Below, piece after piece: positions 55,080 to 64,000 of a stretch of DNA of 64,000 nucleotides (its first letter is position 1; the number at the start of each line of letters is the position of its first letter). The notes under the pieces were generated by a model. It saw nothing but the letters and a program-made list of their open reading frames with translations. It was not told the DNA's origin and ran no database searches. The stretch is taken from NCBI GenBank assembly GCA_949361645.1, contig OX442421.1:1514501-1578500 (forward strand), written 5' to 3'. Source of the DNA: Spongilla lacustris. Its lineage: Eukaryota > Porifera > Demospongiae > Spongillida > Spongillidae. Position numbers and translations under genes: made by a program.

Positions 55080-55830
55080 TTGAGTTTAACATCCTGATGG
55101 GCTTAGTGCACATGCCAGAAATTGTGGATTAAGAATGACCATTTCCATTACAGCCCAATAGCAAGTCATATTTCACGAGACAGGTTCCATGACATTTTAC
55201 GGTACCTCCAATTAACCAACAATGTACTGTTGGTAGATAGAAACCAACCAGGCTATGACAAGTTGGGTAAAATGCAGCGTATGAACCATCTCAAGACATC
55301 GTCATAGAAGAAATGATGATTCTATTTCAAGGATGGTCATCGATCAAACAGTACAGGAAAAGCCAACTTTGACGTCTACACTGGCAAAGGGTAGGAACTT
55401 GTAGAGAATGACGAAGCATCCATTGGTGCAAGAGTAGTGATCTCATTGTCTTTGCATCTGCAAGGAAATATACCACCATCTTTATTGTGACAAATTTTAA
55501 TCCTCCCCATATTTTTTTCAGAATTTTTTAGCATGGGGATATATGCCAAGGGCACCCTAAGATTGAATATGAAAGGGTCACCATCTGAACTCAAGATACC
55601 ATCAAAGGTTAAAAAAAAGTCTACCACAAATTGCGACTGATTTACCAGGATAGAATCATTAATTACATGCAATATTACATAACCATAAGAACTATCTCAC
55701 ATATATTTCTAGATGTGATGCTGCAGTACAACAGAATAAGCGACTTGTGGCCACAGCTAGGTTGGGCAACCAAGTTGTCAGCATTCTTTCTACCAACGTC
55801 AAACCTGATGCTGTGGGTCTGACGAAACGT
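55080..55830 (+). pseudogene. older piggyBac transposase relic
   Basis: Broken plus-strand frames still carry piggyBac-like phrases in order: FNILMGLVHMPEI (about 55084), FHYSPIASHISRDRFHDILR (about 55142), YDKLGK, LFQGWSSIKQYRKS (about 55322) and VVSILSTNVKPDAVGLTKR (about 55769). Stops and shifts separate them. The relic begins within about 15 bases of the TTAA end of the younger piggyBac at 55070, as if that element landed in it. Confidence 0.6.
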
Positions 55831-55949
55831 ACTTCTCCCCACCTCTGAATGGTTCTCTGTTGTTGCATCTCCATGCCTAGATCAATGAGCACCAAATAGC
55901 CATGAAATGGTGGCTATGGCTAAACACCTCACCTGGCTCACCTCCCTGT

Positions 55950-56405
55950 GCTTTGGGCCCAGCTTTCAATCCCCTAAGTCAGCATGCCTTGACATGTAAG
56001 CGAGATGATGATGCTGTATTCAGGTACAATAAGCTCAGGGATGTAGTGCTCCAAACCTGCCATCATGCCTGCATCAGTGTCAAATCAGAAGCTGGCAGTG
56101 GACTGGGACATGAACTCTTAACTTGAACTCAGCTCTATGGCAAGCCTGCTTCCTTTGACCTTTCTGTGACTTCTAAGCCAAACCCATCTCCTGAATGGTT
56201 AGATCACAGCACAGTCAGCAGCAGTTCCTGCAGAGCTAAGAAAGCACTCTGGCAATGATGCTTTCCCATTGAGGTGCAGTCAGATGGAACTTGGGGCAGA
56301 GAAGCTGTCCAAGTGTTCTCAAGACTTCCATCCCACCTTGCTGCAAGGACCAACAGAAGGAACTGGTATGGCCGCCTGAACCTAACACTAATGCTTGCCA
56401 ATCCC
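55950..56405 (+). pseudogene. retrotransposon C-terminal domain relic, copy 1
   Basis: Contains NPLSQHALTCKRDDDAVFRY, NKLRDVV, PASFDLSVTS and, further on, EAVQVFSRLPSHLAARTN, with stops between. The same motifs in the same order occur at 57633-58190 on the other strand. From memory this is a domain found at the C-terminal end of reverse-transcriptase proteins in marine invertebrates (zinc-like H..TC, LRD, RPAD, FD.TVT). No RT motifs remain here. Confidence 0.5.
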
Positions 56406-57632
56406 CAGTCCCTGCTCTTAAGGAGCTCGGAGGGTGATACATGTAGTTCCTAAACATAACTTTGTATTTAACGGTTTACCAGCTAAATTAATTATCATTA
56501 TAGCTACGTAACTGCGGAATTTAATTATTGATATTTGCTATTTTTAGATACAGTGTCATTAGCACCAAATAACTTTTGAACTGCACGAGTCTTCTTAGTG
56601 CAGTTTTTGAAATTCAGTTAGAGAAGTGATTTCTCTACACGCTGGTACGAGCTGATTGTTTGTAGCACGCTCAATAAGTATCCGTAACCTACCGTGAGCA
56701 AAGGAGTTGGTTACCTACAGAGACGTTGTTGCCATAGATGCTATGAACTTGAAATCTATCTACTATCGTCGCTGGACCGCTAGGCAAGTATTTAAGGATG
56801 AAGGCATGTATGTTATAAAGGATTTTTGCGTGAAAACAAGCGGAACAGTGCAAGTGTACGTACAAGCGCCGTACATTGAATTGTCCCAACATTATTCATG
56901 ATGGAGCGTACTTTGAACTCCTGGCCTGCTGTTATCTTTCTTTAGTAAAGCTGAACACTACTAACTCACAACATGTTTTCTTGACCCTGAGTCATCTTTA
57001 TAACGTTTCAAGACACCAATATACCACTCGATACAACCATACCAGCTGTCCTCACATGATGCTCGGACACAGCCAAATATTCTACCGTATGGGCGTTATA
57101 GAAATGTATATTTGTGAGCGTAACGTTGCTCAAACTATGTTGATACATGCTCGCATACCTGTCTACTAGCTATATCTAAGGTTTGGTCACTGTGTGTACG
57201 ATGTACGAAAGTATCAACATGTTGTTTTGGTCGCTTATAAGCGATGCCCGCTGTTACCGTACATAATAATTGTGTCGCTTATAAGCGACGTTCGCAGGTA
57301 AACAATAAAACTGTTAATGTATTTTATTTATTCATATGTCTATAGTGTGATTTATAGCAAGTGATGTCTGTACCTTGTATATATGATAGATTAAATAGAA
57401 AATGATTCATATTAAACTCGTAAATGGTAATCAATGCTATTTCACTGCATATTCAGATTCTTTGTGAAAATCAATTATCTCCAACCTTAATCTTGAACGA
57501 TTATGATTATGTAGGGTTTTTATGAGGGTTTTGATATAATAATTTAACTACTTACAATAAGATGGACCTAACGCGAGTAATAAATGTTCAAAGAATCATT
57601 ATTATATCGACACGCAACCACACACAATACAA
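56406..57632. other. no firmly supported gene; one exon-like frame
   Basis: Bases 56711-56901 (plus) follow a CTACAG acceptor-like site and encode about 60 codons with YYRRWTARQVFKDEGMYVIK, ending in TGA. It looks coding (possibly a last exon) but matches nothing I know. Two copies of TCGCTTATAAGCGA lie at about 57230 and 57283. Confidence 0.3.
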
Positions 57633-58190
57633 TTACACACACAGTTCATCCACCTGCACAAGGTGGGAGTAGGAACGACTCAGAATGGCACGAGCGTTAG
57701 ATCTAATTAGAGAATGACTGAGGCAACCAGAGAGGTCAGTCAGTGCCATAGATTTAGATGTATTCCCACGAATGGCTAAACGAGTGGCTAATTGTGAGAA
57801 AGCCATCAAAGCCTCTGGACCGCATGCACCATAACTCTTTACGGCCAGTGGAATACATTTCCAACTCGGTTCAGCACATTTTGTGTCATTTTGAGTATGC
57901 TTTCTGAATTCAGCTGCTCTTGCTGCAACACCTGAGTACATGTCCGCTTCCATAATAAAGCAGGCATGTAACAGTGACATCGAAGGCTGAGATGCCATTG
58001 TCCCAATTGGTGATTAAGATGTCTGCTGGACGGGTCCTTGAACTCTCCTGACCCCAGCCACTACCAACTTTAAGATGTGATGACAAGCCAGCTTTACTCA
58101 AAGTATTGTAGAGCACGTCACGTAAAGCATTATGCCTCAAAGTGACATCGCCGCCTCTCTTGCAGGTAACACAATGATACCCCAATGGGT
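57633..58190 (-). pseudogene. retrotransposon C-terminal domain relic, copy 2
   Basis: On the minus strand: LDPLGYHCVTCKRGGDVTLR, HNALRDVL, SGWGQESSRTRPADILITNW, AFDVTVT, then after a one-base shift near 57960 GVAARAAEFRKH, CIPLAVKSYGACGPEAL, AFSQLATRLAIRGN and IRSNARAILSRSYS. Intact enough to define the domain. The TCKRGG..H motif could bind zinc. The upstream RT part is absent. Family assignment is from recall; the exact clade of non-LTR element is unknown. Confidence 0.6.
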
Positions 58191-58923
58191 CAAGTGAGTT
58201 ACCTGGACAAAGAGGTCAAGCCATTAAATTGCTGTCTAAACCAAAATCAAGATTGTAATTAGCTTTAGTTGTGATTAAAAGCACTGTATGTATATATAGG
58301 ACAGTTTGTGACAAAAATTGCATTGCATATATATGCATTATATTATAGCATAAAATGTTACAATTTTTTTTTGTGTTTGAATCTGACGTCCTATTTGTAA
58401 AACACTTATACTGCACCATTTTTATCCCACAAAATATATATTTGCAGATTTTCACTTGCTCTGTGCCAGCATTGCAACGTTCAATACCCCAACAGGTTCA
58501 AACCCACTATTACTTTAGGGGAATGATCAAATTGCTTCAAATTCATTTAGTAGGCCTATTGCTATCGATGTATTCTGCTAATTAATGTTAGTGTCATCTA
58601 TTATGGAGATACGAAGGAGATATGGAGGTACAAAGTTGGTACAAGTTTACCACCTGTATTGCACCATTGCATACAAGAAGATGCAACCACCTCCTGTAGG
58701 CTCAGACTCAACATCGTGTAATCTTTACATCTATAGTCCCAGTCACTTTTGTTCTTTTGTGTAGATAAACAATATAGCAACATATTAAGCATCTGAAAAC
58801 AAGCTTGTAGAGCATCAATTCACGACTGTTTCATTGCATTGAGTCGGCAGCAATTTAGTACGCGTGCATTTCTACCAAATCTTGCAACACCACAGGGTAA
58901 ATGGTTATCAAAAGTTTTGAAAA
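58191..58923. other. no supported gene
   Basis: AT-rich sequence with short frames only. Confidence 0.4.
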
Positions 58924-59487
58924 ATGCCAGGTTATTGTTTAATACCTAATAGCGAACCTAAATATCTTCAAAGTAGCATTACCAACAGTTCAATAGTATC
59001 TTCCTGTCAGCAAATTGCGAAGTTGAGAGGAATTGATAAACGTGTGAAATTGATGATCGCTTTTAAAGCATTAGGTAAATGTCATGACGGATTTCATTTC
59101 CAAGGGCAATATAGGCTGGAGGGTTTGAGGCATTGAATACTGAAACTGGGGGGAATGAGCAGCTGAGCACTTTCCTATTTTAAGTGTTGGCAGAAGGTCG
59201 TGCTACATCCAACTTACTAAGCCTCTTTCAGATTTCCTCATGTGTGAAACTCTGGCAAACTCAACTCGCACTCAACAAGTTCTGCCATTAACTGAAAGAC
59301 AGTTCACGGAAATGCACAGTAACCCTGAAGCGCGAACAGTGTTCCTAATTAATGCACTTAAACATGTAAGTAGTTGCAAATTGAAGGTATGGTAAAATAT
59401 TGTACTCTTTAGTTGGGCTCAGCCTGTCCTTTCCGTAGTGGTAGACCAAACCCATACAGGTTTTGTACAAGCTGCAACAGGGATTGA
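58924..59487 (+). CDS. small three-exon gene, product unknown, Cys-rich C-terminus
   Basis: Exons 58924-59074 (donor GTAAAT), 59232-59365 (acceptor CTTTCAG, perfect donor GTAAGT) and 59413-59487 (acceptor CTTTAG) join in phase to about 120 codons. The first is helical and basic (KLRGIDKRVKLMIAFKAL). The second includes LPLTERQFTEMHSNPEART. The third ends with a compact CPF...FCTSCNRD and a TGA. The C..C..C spacing suggests a small zinc-binding or disulphide motif. Introns of 157 and 47 bases fit this genome. No family recognised; the consistent phases make it more than chance. Confidence 0.45.
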
Positions 59488-60129
59488 ATTCCAATCAGAA
59501 TGCAGCATTTCAATGCAGACAATTATTGCCCAATGAATACTAAAAATACGTTAGCAACCCTTTCATATCAATTTTTAAAAAATCCAGCTTATATTCAAAC
59601 TATGTCCTGTTTCTTTCAATCTCGAACCCTGCCTCTCATATCATGGACTATGGAGATTCCCTGTGACTTCCAGTGTGTATGTATTTGGCAATGGAGTACA
59701 GGAAGGGTTTAATCCTTTCACAGCATTTTTAAGAAGTGTCTTGACCTTTACATGGATATGTATATGCATTGAAAGAATTTATGGCTTCCTGTTCTTGCTT
59801 TACTGTTTCATGATTTTATGTCCTACGAAAGCCTGTAAATCCCTCACCTCCCTCACTCATTCACATCATGCACAACATACTCACCCCTCTCCCACCCTCA
59901 CCTACCCCTCCCCACCCTCACTACCCCTCAGGGAGCTCATCAGCTGTAGGTGGAAGAACAGCTACGGATCAAATATATAATGCACAAAAAGCTTTAAAAG
60001 ACATATGTCTATATCTTGAAAATGAAAGTACATTTGGAATCACTATTTGCTCTTGCGCAGATAAGATGTTTCCTGTGTATTGATTGCTGTTGTTAAGTCA
60101 GTCTGATACACCTTGTTATAAATGCTATA
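59488..60129. other. no supported gene; C-rich CTCACCTACCCC tract
   Basis: Bases 59840-59935 are pyrimidine-rich (CACCCTCACCTACCCC). The stretch just before 60130 may contain the decayed LTR of the next element, but I could not define it. Confidence 0.3.
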
Positions 60130-60224
60130 TTTGGTGTCAGAAGTGCGGAAGCATGAATCTCAGTACTCCTAGTTATTCAGAGGCTTCCCAAAGCGTGAAT
60201 ACTGGTACTCAAGAGGCTACCGTG

Positions 60225-60784
60225 CAGGGACCATTATAACTTTGTTGGGATGGCCGGACAAAATGTAAGGGCAAAAAGGTTTTGAAATGGCCGAACATGT
60301 ACATATTTAAACTCACCTTTAGATTTTGCATTAACGCATTTCAAATGCCCCATTGCTACCTTATGAATCTCGCTAGCTGCTGCTCCATTACGACAGATGT
60401 TTTTATATTGGTAGTACTAACAGCCCGATCTTCGCGTATTCTATTTATAGTATAAGCGAAGGTCGAGCTACGCCCAACAGTTTTGTGACAATGCAATGCT
60501 GTTCTTGTAGCCTTTACACTCATCACAAAACAAAAACGCTACGTGGACGACATTATCGTGTTCCAGTTCTTAAAGTACAACGAGCGTCTGGTGATTGCGA
60601 TCGTTGCCCCGTTGCCATTTAACGAAGCTACAGGTACACGTAGATCTCGTTACGACCAGGGCATTTACTAAATCACCTGCACATTTTTGTCCGGCCATTT
60701 TGTCCAGATAGTTAATTGACCGCCGGACAATAGACTAAATTAGCCGGACAAATGTCCGGTATCCGGGCGTTATAATTGTCCCTG
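60225..60784. mobile_element. MITE inserted in the decayed gag leader
   Basis: The ends CAGGGACCATTATAAC and GTTATAATTGTCCCTG are inverted; GCCGGACAAA-type motifs recur inside both ends. A GTTGGGCGTAGC-family hairpin lies at 60421-60480. CCGTG/CCATG at the junctions may be an eroded target duplication. Non-coding, 560 bases. Confidence 0.6.
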
Positions 60785-61587
60785 CCATGGGAGCATCCCA
60801 AAACCAGTTGACATCGTGTGCACCTGTCTAACAAGTTTGCTCAGGAAGGTGATATGTTGCTGTGGTTGCAACGTTTTGAGTTGTACATTGCAAGGGCGGC
60901 AATTCCAAGAACAGAATGGGCAAAGGAGGTCCTTTTGCTGTTGGAAGATGGTCCCATTTGTGTGGTTAGCCACTTTGAGTTGGCGGACAGTCTCACTGTA
61001 ACAAGCTAGATTGGCAGCTTCGTTTGCAGAGCCGTACTCAGAAGGTTGGAGAACTGCTGGAAGACTATGTCGTAGAGCTGCACATTCTTGTTGAAAAGGC
61101 ATACCCAAATTGGACAACTGAACAACAAGAGGTTTTGGTACGTAACCAATTTATTCAGGGGTTGTCTTCTTCCTCTAGCCAGCTATTACTGATGAGGGAG
61201 ATGCCTGATATAGCAGTGAAACTGGCAAGGAAGCAGCAGTCAGTGGAAGAGGCACAAAAACCTTTGAAGCAACATGGAGCGGAAGCAGCAGCAATGCAAC
61301 TCCCCGCTGAACTCGAACCTGGCCGTGGGGATACAAATGCCACTAGTGTCACAGGTCACAACGTCAGACAATAGTCTTTGTCACAACAGGTCCAACACCT
61401 TACAGAGGCTGTGGCTCAATTACAGCTGTCTATGCTAAAGGACAAGGAAAGAACAATGAGTTCAAAGACGCCTCCTGTCTGCTGGCGGTGTGGCAAGGAA
61501 GGTCATCTGAAGAGGGACTGTCAACAAAGAAAAGTGGCAGATAGACTTACAAGGGCGGGGGCTAAAGTCATTTGCAGTGAGCGATAA
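60785..61587 (+). pseudogene. gag relic of the decayed Ty3/gypsy element
   Basis: Pieces in shifting frames: LSNKFAQEGDMLLWLQRFEL (about 60821), LQSRTQKVGELLEDYVVELH (about 61021), EVLVRNQFIQGL and MREMPD, then CWRCGKEGHLKRDC (about 61482). These match the young gag's order (LLEFAGEVR, RNQFIQGV, MKEMPG, CWHC...GHIRREC). Disabled by a stop and at least two shifts. Confidence 0.7.
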
Positions 61588-61599
61588 AGGCACCCCAGC

Positions 61600-64000
61600 A
61601 GTTACAGAAGAGGGAAGGTAGATGGCTACCCGATACGGATGCTTGTGGATACGAGCTCAATGGTGGCATTGCTTCAAGAAGATTGCTGGCGGAAAATGAC
61701 ATCCATCATTAGAAAAGAGTTGAAGCAGCCGGTGAGGTCTGTAGTAGTAGCTAATGGTGAGGAACTAGACATAGCTGGGCAGTGTGAGATCACAATGTCT
61801 ATTGGAAATTTCTCTTGTTGTTACCCTGTACAAGTGGCTAAGGGGCGGATTCAACAGTGGAGCTGATTTCCTAACTCACAATGATTGTGTAGTTAATCTA
61901 CAATCTGGGCAAATGTCAGTTGCATGGGAACGTGTACCACTTTGGCCTCAACAGAGGGACATATCATCACTTGAAACTTGTCATGTTGCTTTGCTCGAGA
62001 ACACAATAGTTCCACTCTTTCATCAAGTTCAGTTGCTAGTTAATGTCTAGACTTGAGCAAGGGACACAATGGACTGTGATGGTATGGTTGAACCTTCAAC
62101 AAAATTCATTGATCGTCACAATTTGTTGTTGGCTAGGTCTGTATCACCGTGCATAGGGGGTCGTTCTGTTATTCGATTGTTAAATCCTACTATGCAACAT
62201 GGAACCATTTATGCACATGAAATGCTGGGAAGCTTCTTTCCACTTTTACCAACAGATGAAGTCAGCACTGTGTACTCCAGTGATGAAGCTCCCACATGTC
62301 ATAATGTGACAAGTAGTGAAAAAGAAGTGGAGCACAGAAATGATGCCCTGCAAGAACTAGAGCAGGGAGCAGAGGGTCTCTCCAGAGAAGAGAAAATGGC
62401 ACTGAGAAGCCTATTGAATAGCTATGTGGATGTTTTTGCTCTGGTGGATGGTGAGTTCAGTAAGACCATAGATTGAAGAATACCTGGATACGAAACGCGT
62501 CACGTGATCCATTGAATTGTCATTTGTAGGCGGCGGACCCTTTCAAGTGAACTGTGTTTCGGTTAACCCTTTTGTAGATTACGCTTTTCCCCCTACTTTC
62601 ACTGCTGTTTAAGAGAAAAATCGAGATCTTAGGCATTCTTCGTACTCCCACTGATCTTGCTTTCCAGGTTAGTAACTATTGTTCATGCAAATCACTGAGC
62701 ACACTCTACGTAGGTACCATATCTATCATTTCCGCCTCTTCGGAACATATATCTCAGCTTAGAGATGCTTCCAACTATTCATTTCTAAAAGCAAAGCATT
62801 ATGCTATTCCCTCTGTGGAACGAACGTATAGCCGTTGTAAGGGGCTTTAGCATGTGTGTACAACTGCCTGGTGAACAGGTCGCGGACCCACCGTGTTTCG
62901 GAACATAGTGTGTGAGTCAGACACACGCAACAAAGTCCAAATTTGTTTTTCAATGTTCAGAAACAGTTGTTCTGTGGAACGCATACAACCAAAGGTGGAC
63001 CAACGTTATGCAAATGTCTTATAGAAGTTATAGTTGTGCGGGTTATTTTCATTAAATCGTCCCTGGACCGATATATGTTTCGGTACATCTCTTGCACGGT
63101 CAGTGCAAGCTATATAGCACTTAGACACATCTACGCAGTTACTATGATCAGTTGTAGGGAATGCACTTATAGTACTTAAAGTTGTGTAGTAGCTGATTGA
63201 ACAAATGCCTTGTAAGCACGATTGATGATCCGACTGCAGACCAATGACACAGGAAAAGCGTTTCCAAATAGGCGGCAATTCCATCAAACGTGCCTGTTTG
63301 AAACATCTGTAAGCTCTCTCTCTAGCTGAATGTGCTTTTATTCTTGGGTGATGTAGACAAGCTAGAATAGCCGAACGTAACCCGGCCACAGCAAAATGTA
63401 TTGAAAACAACGGACCAACGGTATCGGAAGTTGTAAGCAACTCGTTACGAGGATCTGTTTTGGCCTGTGTTTCAGGTATCTTACTGTCTGTAATCGTCTC
63501 CTGTATCGCTCGTATTATGCTCGTATTATGGCAAGTCAGTTTCGGCCCTTGGTAGGCTATCTCTTTATAAGTTTAATTTTACACCAAATGTATCACGTGC
63601 CAAAACGCGGATCATTTCTAATTATCTCCGCGTTTCGTATCCAGGTATTCTTCAATCTATGGTAAGACTAACAAGATTAAGCATCGCATCAATACTTAAG
63701 GGGCAGAACCTGTTAAGCAGCCGGGAAGGCGATGGCCATTCCACAAAAGAGAAGAGGTGTGGGGTATGTTGGGTGATATTCTAAAGGGGTGTGATTGAGG
63801 AGTTGCATAGTCCATGGGCCTTACTAATTGCTGTTGTGCAGAAGAGAGATGGTACAAGTTGGTTTTGAAGAAACATGCGCAGCCACTCCCTCATATTGTT
63901 TATACATTGGAAGTTCTAGCTGTATCCTGCTGGTTTTCAACTTTGGATCTTGCCAGTGGTTACTGGCAGGTGGAGGTTGATCACAAAGATAGGTAAAAAA
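61600..64000 (+). pseudogene. pol relic, split by a MITE
   Basis: The protease-like segment MLVDTSSMVALLQEDCWRKM starts at 61639; its active-site glycine is replaced (DTSS for the usual DTGS). The linker to RT runs to 62465. After the MITE, RT resumes at about 63663 with RWPFHKREEV, VVQKRDGTS and ASGYWQVEV (about 63955). Several stops. The window ends inside RT. Confidence 0.7.
62466..63662. mobile_element. 1.2 kb TIR element inserted in pol
   Basis: About 34-base inverted ends starting CCATAGATTGAAGAATACCT. TAAGA flanks both sides (62461-62465, 63663-63667) as a five-base target duplication. No transposase motif in its frames (62943-63179, 63006-63440). Superfamily unclear. Confidence 0.75.

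Larger units (their letters stand above)
60130..64000 (+). mobile_element. decayed Ty3/gypsy retrotransposon, runs off the window
   Basis: Begins with the same TTGGTGTCAGAAGTG primer site as the young element at 33297. Recognisable in order are gag, a CCHC knuckle (about 61476), protease, the pre-RT segment and the start of RT near 63725-64000. Many stops and shifts. Two MITEs are inserted (60225-60784 and 62466-63662). Confidence 0.75.

Noticed and set aside
1..64000. tRNA or rRNA genes
   Set aside because: I scanned by eye for the GGTTCRANNCC T-arm pattern with pairing arms and for conserved rRNA segments and found none; a covariance scan was not possible.

Overview
This window looks like nuclear DNA from an invertebrate animal. 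Most of it is mobile DNA, with a few host-gene pieces between the elements. Three things point to an early-branching animal such as a demosponge: an FRS2-like signalling adaptor, a Bcl-2-family C-terminus, and genes with very short introns (about 40-60 bases where I could place them). That is an inference. I saw no rRNA, tRNA or CRISPR array.

0-9.3 kb: a fold-back element (116-423), a piggyBac-type TTAA terminus (638) and a 1.5 kb mariner-like element with 603-base inverted arms (1865-3363). Next comes the most interesting gene, a ten-exon gene at 3813-7200. Its N-terminus has the two zinc-binding modules of vertebrate RAG1 (the ZDD-like region and the RING), and its C-terminal half is a transposase-like domain. 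It resembles the N-RAG-TP mobile elements reported from Aplysia and carries at least three lesions. The last exons of an unidentified host gene lie on the minus strand at 8.7-9.3 kb.

9.3-30 kb: long non-coding stretches, several MITEs, a second mariner-like long palindrome (18423-19712), a CACTA/tnp2-like transposase gene with one frameshift (20889-23646) followed by an array of short motifs, a Bcl-2-like C-terminus (25.5-25.8 kb, minus) and several minisatellites.

30-38.3 kb: an intronless FRS2-like adaptor gene (30392-31633), then a nearly intact, young Ty3/gypsy retrotransposon (33125-38286) with 172-base LTRs that differ at two positions.

39-49 kb: MITEs and a nested stack. A TTAA-bounded element (41177-44977) contains a 3.2 kb TIR element (41246-44432), which holds a second, decayed copy of the RAG1-type RING and a small minus-strand exon. 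Traces of that same exon also lie downstream of the first RAG1-like gene. Two palindromes sit back to back at 47.0-48.3 kb.

49.4-64 kb: a 5.7 kb piggyBac element (49392-55070) contains a 24-base minisatellite and a minus-strand transposase. The transposase is split by a second TTAA-specific element (52163-53607), and removing that insert leaves one TTAA and rejoins the frame exactly. Further right are an older piggyBac relic, two relics of one retrotransposon C-terminal domain, a small three-exon gene (58924-59487) and a decayed Ty3/gypsy element (from 60131) broken by two MITEs. The window is best read as layered transposon insertions around at least three host loci.
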